From Heloderma charlesbogerti (lineage: Eukaryota > Chordata > Lepidosauria > Squamata > Helodermatidae): a stretch of DNA of 64,000 bases. Under the pieces are notes generated by a model that was not told the origin of the DNA, searched no databases, and worked only from the letters and a program-made list of their open reading frames with translations. The DNA is taken from positions 1,922,001-1,986,000 of the forward strand of contig JANEZZ010000404.1 of the NCBI GenBank assembly GCA_026122225.1. Direction: 5' to 3'. Shown here piece by piece: positions 25,954 to 36,281 of the stretch. The position numbers and the translations under genes are program-made. The stretch's first letter is position 1; each line of letters begins with the position of its first letter.

Positions 25954-26669
25954 TGGCCTGCTCTAGATCAAGTCTTGGTGGTTTGCAAGCAAATTCAGGG
26001 AGCGATGCAATAGAATAGTGAAGTTGGCAAGCAGATGGTCAAGCACACAGGTTTCAGACCAAGAAGGTTTAGCCTGAGGCAGGAGAGGCCAAAATCCAGG
26101 CAGAGGTCAGAACACTGCCGGTCGGTCAGGCACTGAGGATCAAGCAGCAGGAGCAGTCAAAGTAACAAGCAACAGGTCAAGCATAGTAAATCAGTCATGT
26201 ACATCCTGCAGTCCAGAAGGTCAGTAAACAGAGCCTCAGTCACAGGGCATGATTCAGGAGGCAAGGTGCATGGCAGAGGCTGGATGGACCAAGTTGTTTC
26301 AGCACTGGCTGGCTTTCCAGTGAAGGCTGTTAAGCCCAAAGCCATCCGGACCCCACCCAGAGCTCAGCTGCAGCAATGGAGCTCCCTTTCCAGAGCCTAT
26401 TCCAGAGGACTCCCTTTTTCCCAAGGAGATGTTTTCTGGAGGTGAGCACTCCATTGCACAGGAGCCCTGCTAGCCAATTGAGGCAATGACGCTCCTGGGG
26501 GTCAGGGGGTCGCTCAGTCCTTTCTCCTGCCAGGGATGGCCTTGCAGCCATCTCCCCTGAGGGCTCAGGCTCCTGTGTGTCTGGTGGGTGTCCCTGGTCT
26601 GGAGTGCCCTGGGCTTCTGGGGCTTCTAGCTCCTCCTCTGAGGAGGACTTCTCCAGTTGGGGCATGACA
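25954..26669 (-). mobile_element. Solo LTR, Gypsy-like, antisense
   Basis: Flanked by an exact 5-bp duplication GACAT (25949-25953 and 26670-26674). Read on the - strand it starts TGTCATGCCCCAACTGG and ends GCAGGCCA, i.e. TG...CA. The - strand start is followed by a GAAGTCCTCCTCAGAGGAGG block, like the acidic/Ser-rich start of the LTR at 27248. No polyadenylation signal or TATA box is obvious, so the solo-LTR call is weaker than for the other three. No internal region is attached. Confidence 0.6.
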
Positions 26670-26857
26670 GACATGGAATTCTGGAGATGGAAAAAGCAAT
26701 CCCCAATCCTCCTCCAGCAGGATGCTTACTTGAAGCTGTCAGGGGCTTCTTTAGGGAAGTTCTCTCTCTTCCTTTGCCATCCCTTTTTTCTTGTTCTTCA
26801 GTTGATGAATGACATTCCACATCTCAGCTATTCGCAACCAGAGACTTGACTGGTAAG

Positions 26858-28176
26858 TAGGGATGTCAGAGAATTCCGCCACGAATCACGGCGAATTCCC
26901 CCGAAATCTGTGGCGGAATGGCCTGCCACCCCCCCTACCCCCCCCTGCGGATCCCCCCCAGGACGAGACTTACCTGGGGCGGATCTTCTGGGCGGTGGCG
27001 GCGGCGACGGCTCCAGCGGCAGCTCTGGCGGCGGCGGCTGGTCTTCTGACCAGCTGCCGCCGTCGCCGCCATTTGCAGTTTTTTTGTTGTTGTTTTACAG
27101 AGATGTGATAGGCTACGTAAGTTTTTACGTAGCCTAAAATGTCTGGGTAATTAAAAAAAAGGCATACGCAAATGGCGGCGGCTACAGCCGCCACCATTTG
27201 CGTTCCTTAGTTTGGGCCGTCTTAGTCTACGTAAATATTTACGTAGATGTCAGGGTGGACATTGAGCCCATAGAATCCCGGAGTAGTTCTCATTCTGAGG
27301 AAGAGCAGTCGCTCCTGGGAGAGGAGTGCGCTCCTCTTTCCCAGGACCAACAGCTGACGGAGATTCCTCCCACCAGCATTCCTAGATTAGAAAGCAGTCC
27401 AGGGAGTGACCAAGCACAGATAGCAGACTTGGTGGATGCGCGATGCAGACGCAGAGAGCGGTGCCAGATGGAGGGCGCGGAAAGGAGGCGAAGTGCCAGG
27501 TTGGCGCGCAAACAACGGCTGCGCCCAGAGGCTCCAAGAGAAAAGGGGAGGGACTCTCCCTAGTCCTTAAGTTCAGGAGTCTGCCAGTAATTCCCTTTTA
27601 AACGGGGACCAACTGTTCCAACTTAGGGCATAGGTACTGTGCTGCTCAGATCTAGTTGCAATCGGTATAGTTGTTAAGTTGTAAAAGAAGAATAAAGCTT
27701 TGAAAGGAATTCCTTTGTCTGTGTCTGGACTTGGCTACTGGTTTAGACAGAGAAAGACCTCCAAGGAGCCCTTGACAGTAGACTAAGACGGCGAAAATAA
27801 GGGGAACGCAAATAGCATCAGCTACGCTATTTGCGTTCCCCTTATTTTCGCCGTCTTAGTCTACGTAAATATTTACGTAGACTAAGATGGCCCAAACTAA
27901 GGAACGCAAATGGCGGCGGCCATAGCTGCCGCCATTTGCGTACGCGTTCCCCCCCCCCCCGAGGCCGGAAATCCGGCTGCGGACAGCTCTGGCCTGGCTG
28001 GGCCTGGCCGGCTGCTCCGCGGAGCTGCCGTGGAGCACAGCCGGCTGCAGAGGATTCCGGGGGGGGGGAACGGAGTGCCTCCCCCCCTGTCGAGGATTCC
28101 AGGGGGAGGGACAGAACGGCTCCCCCCCCACCATAAACATAATCCGCGAAAGGTAAGTGACTTTCGTACATCCCTA
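26858..28176 (+). mobile_element. Palindrome-array hAT-type element, copy A (split by solo LTR)
   Basis: It starts TAGGGATGTCAGAGAATTCC and ends GACTTTCGTACATCCCTA. Exact 8-bp duplications CTGGTAAG flank it (26850-26857, 28177-28184), the hAT target size. Removing the 535-bp LTR insertion leaves 784 bp. After GC-rich left sequence come alternating hairpins: an AT-core palindrome (27111-27136), a GGCGGCGGC..GCCGCCACC hairpin (27165-27204) and a TAGTCTACGTAAATATTTAC palindrome (split by the LTR). Then come an AAATAGC..GCTATTT hairpin (27805-27837), a second TACGTAAATATTTACGTA palindrome (centre 27870) and a GC hairpin (27903-27941). The whole 27162-27946 block, LTR removed, is one ~250-bp palindrome centred at 27821. 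No transposase is present, so it must have been mobilised in trans. Confidence 0.85.
27248..27777 (+). mobile_element. Solo LTR inserted in palindrome-array copy A
   Basis: A 530-bp solo LTR with ends TGTCAGGGTGG and GGAGCCCTTGACA. Exact 5-bp duplications GTAGA flank it (27243-27247 and 27778-27782). AATAAAG lies at 27691, near the 3' end. Excising it with one GTAGA restores a perfect ACGTAAATATTTACGT palindrome and its ACTAAGACGGC arm, proving the insertion order. A 121-codon open frame (27198-27563) spans element and LTR and starts outside it; it is not a gene. Gypsy-like by termini and duplication size. Confidence 0.88.
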
Positions 28177-28279
28177 CTGGTAAGACAAACACAATCTGAC
28201 TGACTTCTGATTCATTTAGATCCTTCCTCAATCCATCTCTCTCTCTAGGCTCAGGTGCCATGAACAGTTTTGTTTTCAA

Positions 28280-28775
28280 GAGAGCAATCCTATGGTCCTT
28301 GCATTAACTTCCCAGGGACCATAGGATGGGTAGGATTCTCCCCTTCAAGGTCAGAGACAGCGCTTCAACCTCGGAATGGGGAGATGGAGAACTGACCTCA
28401 CAACCCCTTGCAGCCGGCCCGGAGAAAACTGCTCCAGGCTGCCCTCCAAGATTGGAAGAGAGATCTCGGAGAGGGGGAAAGGGGGATGTTCTGGTGGGCA
28501 GGGAGGGGAGAAGACTAGGGAGGCCAGGGTACAATTTATCCCAAGCTCCTCCACTCTCTTTCCCTTCCCCACTGAAGTGCCTTTGCTAGATGGGCTGAAA
28601 AGCTGAAAAGCCCATCTAGTGAAAAAAATCAAAGATGAGAGGATGGGGAGGCAAAGATCACCTGTGTCACTCCTCTTGCTCTGCTGGCTTCAGCCCAGGA
28701 GGGCATAGGAATTCAGAAGCCTCCAAGTTTGGGGGCTTCCGAGTAGCAAGAACACAGTCCATAGGACGGCGCCCT
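28280..28775 (-). mobile_element. MITE, GCAATCCTATG-ended family
   Basis: It begins GAGAGCAATCCTATGG and ends CCATAGGACGGCGCCCT, giving inverted ends related to those at 19422. It contains a hairpin CTAGATGGGCT/AGCCCATCTAG (28588-28620). No ORF with known motifs. Confidence 0.5.
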
Positions 28776-28962
28776 AAATGTAATTTCTTAAAAATCCAAA
28801 AACCTGTGTACTTCTGTGTACCTGCAGCATCCCCCAAGTATGTAAATGCTACCACCTTATTTTTTGGTGGCCCTGTTTCGCTCTCAAACTAATAAGCGGT
28901 CTGTTACATGAGTTCACTTTGAGTTCAATGATAAACAAAGCAGATCCTTTAATGGTCTCTAA

Positions 28963-29178
<216 letters not shown>

Positions 29179-29841
29179 TAGGTATGGTGGTACCTTATAG
29201 AATCCTTTGTTCTTCCGTGTGTCAAATGCCAGTCATGGCTTCAAACCAATGACCTCCCCCATCCCACCCACACACACCCCACACACACCCCCACACACGA
29301 AACTTGAGTGAGTAGAGGTCCCTGCAAGAAGGCTCTACCACCAACTTACTATGTGCATGTGATAGTCAACCTGCCCCCTCGGAAGAAAAACTCCTAGTAC
29401 AGGCCTTCCAGGACTCTTCACGCTTTGGATTGCAGGTGGGGAAATTGCATAATTGTATATCAGTATTTCCCTGTGTTTGGTAACCTGGCATGTCACTCAC
29501 AAAGCAGGGCTGGCCTTTCCCATGATGTGCTAGTTTGCCATGTGTAGGGGGCTTTACAGAGTATTCAGGCATGCAATGCTTGCCCCTGCATTGCCAACTG
29601 ATACAATCCCAAGAAGATACTGCATTATTTTCCTGAATGTCCAGCTGCCAAATGTGCGTAATGGTGAGAGATTCCTTTTGGGGGAGGGGCTGTACCAAGT
29701 CACATTTTACATGGTTATGCATTTGCTTCAGGTGGCCCCTATAAGAAAACCACTCCTAACTCAGCCTTTTGTCTGACAGGATAAATCTGTGGTGCAAGAC
29801 ACAAGAGAGCACTTTTACACAAACAACCCATGAAACCGAGG

Positions 29842-30042
29842 CACATAGGAAGCTGGAATTACCAGGTCATTGGTCTGTCTAGCTCTAGAGGCCTACACTG
29901 GCTGGCAGCAACTCTCTAAGGAAACCTCTCTAAAGTTTCAGGCAGGGGCCTTTCCCGGCCCTACCTGGAGATGCTGGGGATGGAACCTGGGACCTTCTGC
30001 CTGCCAAGCAGGGGCTCTACCACTGCGCTATTGTACTTCCCG
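29842..30042 (-). mobile_element. tRNA-derived SINE, antisense
   Basis: The + strand shows ACATAGGAAGCTGGAATTAC at the element's 3' end and GGAACCTGGGACCTTCTGCC, then GGGGCTCTACCACTGCGCTA, at its tRNA-like head. Same family as 15511. Confidence 0.85.
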
Positions 30043-30960
30043 TAAACGTGAGGTGGGTGGTACGGTCTCCATGCAAGGTCTCTACCACCTTTTGGGATTG
30101 GCCCTCAATCCCAAGTTTGGATCATTTAAAATACTGTGTTTTTGTCTTCCAAATACTTTTCTGCCTGGCATGTCGTCAGGGTTCCCATTATGACCTAGAC
30201 CCACTGAGCAACCTCTTAAGGATCTCTTTCCTACTTAAGAGTTCCACCTTCTTTCTTTTAAACTTCCCCTTCCCAGTAACGTGGGGTGTAGGCGGTAGAC
30301 ATGGGGTGACTGACACTCTAGACACAGGGTTTAACCACAACAGTTTACAGGTAAATTTAAGGCTAGCAAATCACAACTACAGGTATTTACACAATAGAGC
30401 TGAGTGATACAAAGGCATTAAAAGAAAATAAAAGAAAAATTGCAAAACAAGTTCCTTTACCCTAGCAGTCCTTAGACTTTTCTAGGCTGCTTCTTCTTGC
30501 TCACTCTTCAGACGCTGCTCCCACTTCAGGCTCTGGCCATCTCTCCTCTTACTGGCTCTCTCGCTCTCTTTATGTAACCTCCTCCCTCAAAACCAAAAGT
30601 ACTGCTTCAGTCCTGAAGAAATGAAACTTAAGTGGAGAAATGAAACTGAAACTTAACTGGAGAAATGAAACTATTCCTCTCACTGTTACTCCCTCCCAAC
30701 AGAAAACTCCAGGCCTCTAAGCCTGACCCTTTTCCTCTGTAGGCCTCAAACCTTCACACATGCGTTCTCCGGTGATTCCAGAGTGCCTTGGGAAACATTC
30801 TCCAGGGGAAGCTGTGCTAGTCTGTTGCAGCTCCAGTCCATGAAAGCTTATGCTCTAATAAATTGGTTAGTCTTTAAAAGTGCCACAAAACTTCATTGTT
30901 TTGAGAAAAAATGGGTCTTCTAGGTCCTGGCAGCAGGGACTTGTGCAGTCGTTGATTTTC
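30043..30960. other. Intron sequence, no element recognised
   Basis: 30600-30680 carries a short imperfect tandem duplication (GGAGAAATGAAACT...). The 30190-30790 block has an LTR-like pyrimidine-rich composition, but I found no ends or target duplication. Confidence 0.3.
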
Positions 30961-31290
30961 ATTTTATTTAATTTATTAAAATATTTATTTGCCACCCTCC
31001 CATTAGCAAGCACTCAGGGCAGCACACAGATCTTAAAAAGATAATGTATAAAGAACAACCACATGAAATATAAAATAGCACAGTTGAGCAATAGAACACA
31101 ACCAAAAAAACAACCAAGAGCAATAAAATATGAACCAAATTGAAACCAGCTAGGCAACATGCTAGAAAGCTAGGGCAAATAAAAAGGTGTTTGCCTTTTT
31201 CAGCTGGAGCCAAAAAGTCATCAGATTTGGCACCAGGAAAGCCTTCCTGGGAAGGGAATTCCACATATGGGGCTCCACCATTGAAAAGGC
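30961..31290 (-). mobile_element. LINE 3' region, antisense
   Basis: The - strand 3' end is an AAATATTTTAATAAATTAAAT tail. Upstream on that strand are CTGAGTGCTTGCTAATGGGA and GGTGGAGCCCCATATGTGG. Same repeat type as 42841-43330; L2-like, subfamily unknown. Confidence 0.55.
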
Positions 31291-31293
31291 CAC

Positions 31294-31847
31294 TAAGAGT
31301 GCAATCCAGTGGAGATTATTGTCAGCCTCCGAACAGCTAAGCAGGGTCAGCCCTGGTTAGTACTTGGATGGGAGACCGCCTGAGAATCAGGGTTCCTGTG
31401 TCGAGTAGGGGGTTGGACTCGATCGTCTTGTAGGTCCCTTCCAATTCTATGATTCTATCCAATGCTGGGTGGCTGGAGCACAGAGCTGATCCTCGCCTCC
31501 ATGCTCCGGCCACCCTGCATTTCTGGCTAGACAGGCGATTTTGCCTGTCTACCCAGAGAGCTTCAGAGCAGGAGAGGGGAAAGCTGCACAGTGCATAGAA
31601 AGCTGCCTAATGTGGCTTCCGCGATCTCCTCCCCACCCCTGGGACTGCCCCGTTTTCCCCATCTCTGCACTTCATTTCTGAGTGCACAGACATAACTGGC
31701 ACAGAGAGAACTGCACCAGCTACAAGGGGGCAAGGAGTGCAGTTTCTGGGAACCGCATTTGCAGCCCTGGCTCTGACCTTGGTTCCCAGAAAGCAAAAAA
31801 TCCTATGGCTCTCCAGACAGTGTCTGGTGGCCATAGGATTGCTCCCT
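31294..31847. mobile_element. MITE, GCAATCC-ended family, carrying a 5S-SINE
   Basis: Left end TAAGAGTGCAATCCA, right end CCATAGGATTGCTCCCT. The internal order (GCTAGACAGGCGATTTTGCC, CTCCCC..., GGTTCCCAGAAAGC, AATCCTATGGCT) parallels the element at 45342-45763. The 5S-derived SINE sits just inside the left end. Confidence 0.55.
31316..31457 (+). mobile_element. 5S rRNA-derived SINE with CR1-type tail
   Basis: 31321-31396 matches the 3' two thirds of vertebrate 5S rRNA: CAGCTAAGCAGGGTCAGCCC (A-box region), then GGTTAGTACTTGGATGGGAG and ACCGCCTGAGAATCAGGGTT (intermediate element and C box). It is followed at 31403-31457 by a CR1 terminal sequence (GGGGGTTGGACTCGATCG, CCCTTCCAATTCTATGATTC). A 5S head on a CR1-like tail is the SINE3 type of organisation. 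ATCCAGTG/ATCCAATG flanks may be target duplications. The first ~40 bases of 5S are missing or decayed, so it is not a functional 5S gene. Confidence 0.75.
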
Positions 31848-32857
31848 CTGAGGACCAGTTGTGAGGTAAGAAGCTTTTAGGTTCTTCATTCCCCTGCATT
31901 TTGAGGTTCGGAAAGAGGTGATCTTGCAATACATTCAACAAACATTACTGAATAGCATGAAGGAAACAAAATATCCTATGTCCCCTGTTTGAAAGATTAA
32001 CAGAAGAAATGAAAAATAAATGTGGATATGTTCATCCACAATGAGAAACTCCTTTATTGTCTGTTGCTTTATATAGGAGCCATAGAGTTGCAAATGCAGA
32101 ATAGAAGGGTGGACTGGATCCCCCCTTTCGTAGTAGCAAATGCATATTCTTATTTGAATTCTTTTAATCTTTTAGTACAATACTTTAGCAGCTGCTTCCA
32201 AAAGAGGAGGAGAAGGGGGGGGGGGACATAATAAAAAAAACAGGAGAGAAGAGGAAGCCAACAAAGACCAAAACAATCAGTTGTAGGGTAGATTCATTGA
32301 AACCAACAGGACTTAAGTTAAACTAACATTGGATACAACCCAAAGAACTATGAAAATTGTATTACACAAATATTGTTTTGAATATGTGCACCAAGGTAAC
32401 ATTGTCACACGAATGATGATGAGAACTGTGACAATGCAGGAACTCCTCCCAAAGTCCTTCCAAATGTTCCAGGTCTATCATGATGCTGGCCAGTCTTGCA
32501 TTGCAGCTTGGACCTTATTGAAGGACTTCAGATTCCATAAGTAGGAAGTCCTCGCTGGAAATGCTGACATACATCTCTTGAAGTCTACGCAGCAGGAGAA
32601 TCAGTTCTAGCCCAATGGGAATTGAATATAATTCTTCTTAACACTGTGGCTGTTTCAAGAACGCTCTTAAGTTAGTCATGACTAATGTAAGTCCCATTCA
32701 TTTCAATGGGCCTACTATAAAGTATGACTAAAATGGGATACAACCCTATCTCTTTTAAGGGAGGTGAGAAGTGTGACCAAGGCATGCTTTTTCCTTTGAA
32801 AACTGTCAGTAACAGTAACTGAAAATGAAGAGCTTTTTCTGCTTGGAGGTTGTTAGT

Positions 32858-32858
<1 letters not shown>

Positions 32859-32889
<31 letters not shown>

Positions 32890-32898
32890 TGTATATAT
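32859..32898. repeat. (GT)n(AT)n microsatellite
   Basis: A GT run passes into alternating TATATATG/TATATA. Confidence 0.95.
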
Positions 32899-32899
32899 A

Positions 32900-33348
32900 G
32901 GGCAGTATCCAGTGCCGCTGCTTTGCTTACGCAAGTGATAGCATTGCGTAAGCAAAGCGACCTCTGACACTGCACCAATAGTATGAGAGCCAGTGTGGTG
33001 TAATGGTTAGAGTGTTGAACTGGGTGCCAGGAGATCTGGGTTCTAGTCCCCACTCGGCCATGGAAGCTCACTGGGTGACTTTGGGCCAGCCACAGACTCT
33101 CAGCCCAACCTACCTTACAGGGTTGTTGTTATGAGGATAAAATGGAGAGGAGGAAGGTTATGTACGCCACCTTGGGTTCCTTAGTGGAAAAAAGGCAGGA
33201 TATAAATGCAATAAATACATAAATAGAGAGTGTAAGCTGGTGCGATGGGCTCTGAGGGAAACTCGGTGCACCAGTTTACATGCTAGGGGTGGTTTATCTC
33301 AGTGATACATCAACTTCTTAAGCAGAATGACCCTGTTGGATACTGCCC
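32900..33348. mobile_element. MITE with GGGCAGTATCCA ends, carrying a SINE
   Basis: Left end GGGCAGTATCCAGTG, right end TTGGATACTGCCC: 12-bp inverted ends. A subterminal hairpin GCTTTGCTTACGCAA..TTGCGTAAGCAAAGC lies at 32921-32959. The tRNA-derived SINE (32985-33229) is inserted inside. Confidence 0.65.
32985..33229 (+). mobile_element. tRNA-derived SINE (second family)
   Basis: Starts GAGAGCCAGTGTGGTGTAAT. The A-box-like segment TGGTGTAATGGTTAGAGTG is followed by a B-box-like GGTTCTAGTCC. The body reads CTCACTGGGTGACTTTGGGC, ACCTACCTTACAGGGTTGTT and TACGCCACCTTGGG. It ends GGCAGGATATAAATGCAATA and AATAAATA, an L2-like 3' tail that suggests L2 machinery mobilised it. Distinct from the 15511 family. 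Confidence 0.85.
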
Positions 33349-34281
33349 ATGCATACATATAAACACAAACCCATACAATTTAATCTAATATAAATATATT
33401 ATACTGTCTGCATGCATATGCATCATTTTTATTGTTTTTGTTTGGGGTTTCCCTTTTTATTGTTTTTAGAGGGCACTGTAACATGCAACCTCCAGCCTAG
33501 CTGCGCTTGTTTTTGGCTGCCCAAATTGGAAGACAAAAATCGTTAGGACTCAAAGACTGGTCTCCGACGCTTAAAAAACCCCCAAACCAAATCTGAAACT
33601 TTTTCTATATACCCATGTGCCACATCAGTGTTACTGAAATTAGAAACATTTTTTTAGAGAGATAGAAAATACTGTAATACTTTTATTGGCAATGCTCCCC
33701 CATTTTTATAGTTAGGTTGGTTTTCGAAATGTACCTTATAAAGCATAATGGATTATATTTAATTTAATTTAGATATTTGCAGCAATAAATTTAATGGGGA
33801 GCACTTCGTGTTTACAAGATATGCAAATGAAAGAGATTTATACCCATTAATCCCCTCAAGATTAAGCACTGCATTTCAATATTTCTCCTACCCCACTCAG
33901 CATTTCTAGATTGGGGGGAGGGAATATAGTAATGAAGGCACCTGATTGGCCCATATGGCATATTTCAGTAGACTAATGTGTACTTTTCATGGATCTCTGA
34001 TGCAGCTCAATGCTTGATACTGTGGTTGCCCCATCTTTAAAAAGTTTTAAAGTTGGGGAAGGTCCCCCAAATGATAGCTAAAATGATTATGGCAAATGGG
34101 GGCCTGTTTTTTCAAAGAAAGACTTCGTCAGAACCAGATCCTATTTTTCCTCCCACCAATTCCGTTGCCATCTGCTAAAATGGCGTCTGCAGAAAACACC
34201 CAATCTAGGGTTGGGTTCAAACTTGCTTCCATACTGTTCACAATATCTCACAACAAGGACTGTTTTTGATGAGTTCATGGG
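33349..34281. other. Intron sequence, no element recognised
   Basis: AT-rich, unique-looking. 33770-33870 (ATGCAAAT and ATTAAT words) could be regulatory, but this is not demonstrable here. Confidence 0.35.
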
Positions 34282-34289
34282 AAGATATC

Positions 34290-35250
34290 AGGGATGTACA
34301 AAAGTCACTTACCTTTCGCGGATTATGTTGATGGGGGGGAGGCGTTCCGTCTCTCCCCCCGGAATCCTCGCCGGGGGGGGAGGCGCTCCGTTCCTCCCCC
34401 CCGGAATCCTCCGCAGCCGGCTGTGCTCCGCGGCAGCTCCGCGGAGCAGCCAGCCAGGCCAGAGCCGTCTGCAGCCGGATTTCCGGCCGCGGCGGGCTCT
34501 GGGTAAAACAACAACAACAAACCGCGTACGCAAATGGCAGCGGCTACAGCCGCCGCCATTTGCGTTCCTTATTTTTGCTGTCTTAATCTACGTAAATATT
34601 TACGTAGACTGACAACGAAAATAAAGGGGAACGCAAATAGTGTAGCGGGTGCTATTTGCATCCCTTTTTGATTCACCGTTTTAGCCTACGTAAATATTTA
34701 CATAGGCTAAAACGGCAAATCAAAAAGGGATGCAAATAGCGCCCGCTACGCTATTTGCGTTCCCCTTTATTTTCGCCGTCATAGTCTACATAAATATTTA
34801 GGCAGATTAAGACGGCAAAAATAAGGAACGCAAATGGCGGCGGCCATAGCCGCCGCCATTTGCGTACGCGGTTGTTGTTTTTTTAAACCCACCCAGCCAT
34901 GATAGGCTACGTAAAGATTTACGTAGCCTATCACGTCGTGGGTTGTTTTTTTTTTTAAACCTAGCCATGATAGGCTACGTAAATCTTTACGTAGCCTATC
35001 ATGTCTTTTTTTTTTTTTTTTTCCCCCAAGCCTGGAAATGGCGGTGGCGGCAGCCGGTCAGAAGACCAGCTGCCGCAGCCGCCGTTGTAGCCGCCGCCAC
35101 CCGGAAGATCTGCCCCAGGGAAGTCTCGTCCTGGAGGGGATCCGCAGGGGGGCGGGGGGGTGGCAGGCTGTTCCGCCACGGAGTTTGGGGGGCCGAATGC
35201 ACTGGCATTCGGCTTCACCGAGATCTGTGGCGGAATTCTCTGACATCCCT
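34290..35250 (-). mobile_element. Palindrome-array hAT-type element, copy B
   Basis: Inverted relative to copy A: starts AGGGATGTACAAAAGTCACT and ends GGCGGAATTCTCTGACATCCCT. Flanks AAGATATC (34282-34289 and 35251-35258) are exact 8-bp duplications if the ends are taken at AGGG/CCCT. The block 34506-34885 is an imperfect ~380-bp palindrome centred on the AAAT|ATTT step at 34695/34696. It contains seven smaller hairpins, alternating CAAATGGCGG-type or CAAATAGYG-type arms with ACGTAAATATTTACGT-type cores. Two more AT-core hairpins follow (34901-34932, 34968-35001), with GATAGGCT arms. No coding capacity; overlapping open frames here are products of the symmetry. Confidence 0.85.
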
Positions 35251-35306
35251 AAGATATCCCAGAATTCTCCTTTGGTGTGCTTTCTAGGTGGCATAGGCTA
35301 TATACT

Positions 35307-36273
35307 TAGGCTGACCATATTTCCTTGAGACAAAAACGGGATATTGGGATGACAAAAACAGGACGGGGTTATGTAATATTCCTTATTCATGAAAAAGTAA
35401 GACGATAACAAAAGTTTTATTACATGAACATATTGAGCTAACAAGGTCAAAAAAATAATAAAACCACAATGTAACAAAACAACTGCAGCTCCCTTTGTGG
35501 TCTCTCAGGCTATAAGAGACCTAAAAAACAACCTAAACTCACTGCAAAAGAACATGGAAAGGGGCACAAATGAATAACACTAATTTATTGCATATACACA
35601 CAAAAACCACTCATAAATATACATATATAAAATACTTATAAAATATCACATGAGCAGTAATCAAATCTGTATGGCATACCACACTGAACACTCTAATGCA
35701 GGACTGCAGTGGCCAGACTGCAAAAAATCATAAACATACACCAAAAAGAAAAAGGAATGAGCACCCCGACTGCTATCACAAGCCGGTATATGCTAACGTC
35801 CCACCGGAGAGTTCCACTGTAATAAAAAAATAGCTAACAGCCTGTTGAACCAAAATGTGAGTCTGAAAAGTCCGAATCAAACTGAATGTAGGGCAGAAAG
35901 AATCTCAATGGGTGGAATGATGGTAGAAATAACAGTAAGACTCCCCCTCCTGGCTCCCACACGCTGAATGGGGCTTAGCGGCCCCCTCTTGAATTCCCCG
36001 CCACTGCCGACAAGCCAGGAGGCGGCGTCTGATCGTCGCCAGCTCAAGAAGCCTGGCCTGGCTGGACAAAGGAAATGGAGCTTCCTCTTCAGTCACACTA
36101 GTAGTTTTACTGCACGCCTTGATTAGCATAGAGCCTTATGATAAACGCATTCAGTTTTTTACAAAAAATTAAAAACGGGACGAAGTTGACATTTATATTA
36201 AAACGACAGGATGGTCGGGAAGTATGAAAAAAATGGTACTGTCCCGTTTAAAACGGTACGTATGGTCAGCCTA
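35307..36273. mobile_element. hAT-like DNA transposon, TAGGCTGACCATA ends
   Basis: A 967-bp element with 13-bp perfect inverted ends TAGGCTGACCATA, continuing imperfectly (AACGGGA on the left, CCCGTTTT/AAAACGG on the right). Flanks TATATACT and GATATACT (35299-35306, 36274-36281) match at 7 of 8 bases. The interior has no transposase; the sequence is AT-rich then GC-rich (35930-36080). It lies 56 bp from copy B. Confidence 0.7.
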
Positions 36274-36281
36274 GATATACT

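Noticed and set aside
26910..28203. Overlapping 70-145-codon open frames on both strands across palindrome-array copies
   Set aside because: They follow from GC-rich palindromic sequence (Ala/Gly/Arg/Pro-rich translations on both strands) and run through element and LTR boundaries; no start context, domain or conserved frame between copies.
30190..30790. Possible LTR by composition
   Set aside because: No TG/CA ends with a matching target duplication could be found.
31321..31396. Functional 5S rRNA gene
   Set aside because: The 5' third is missing and a CR1 tail is fused downstream, so it is a SINE head.
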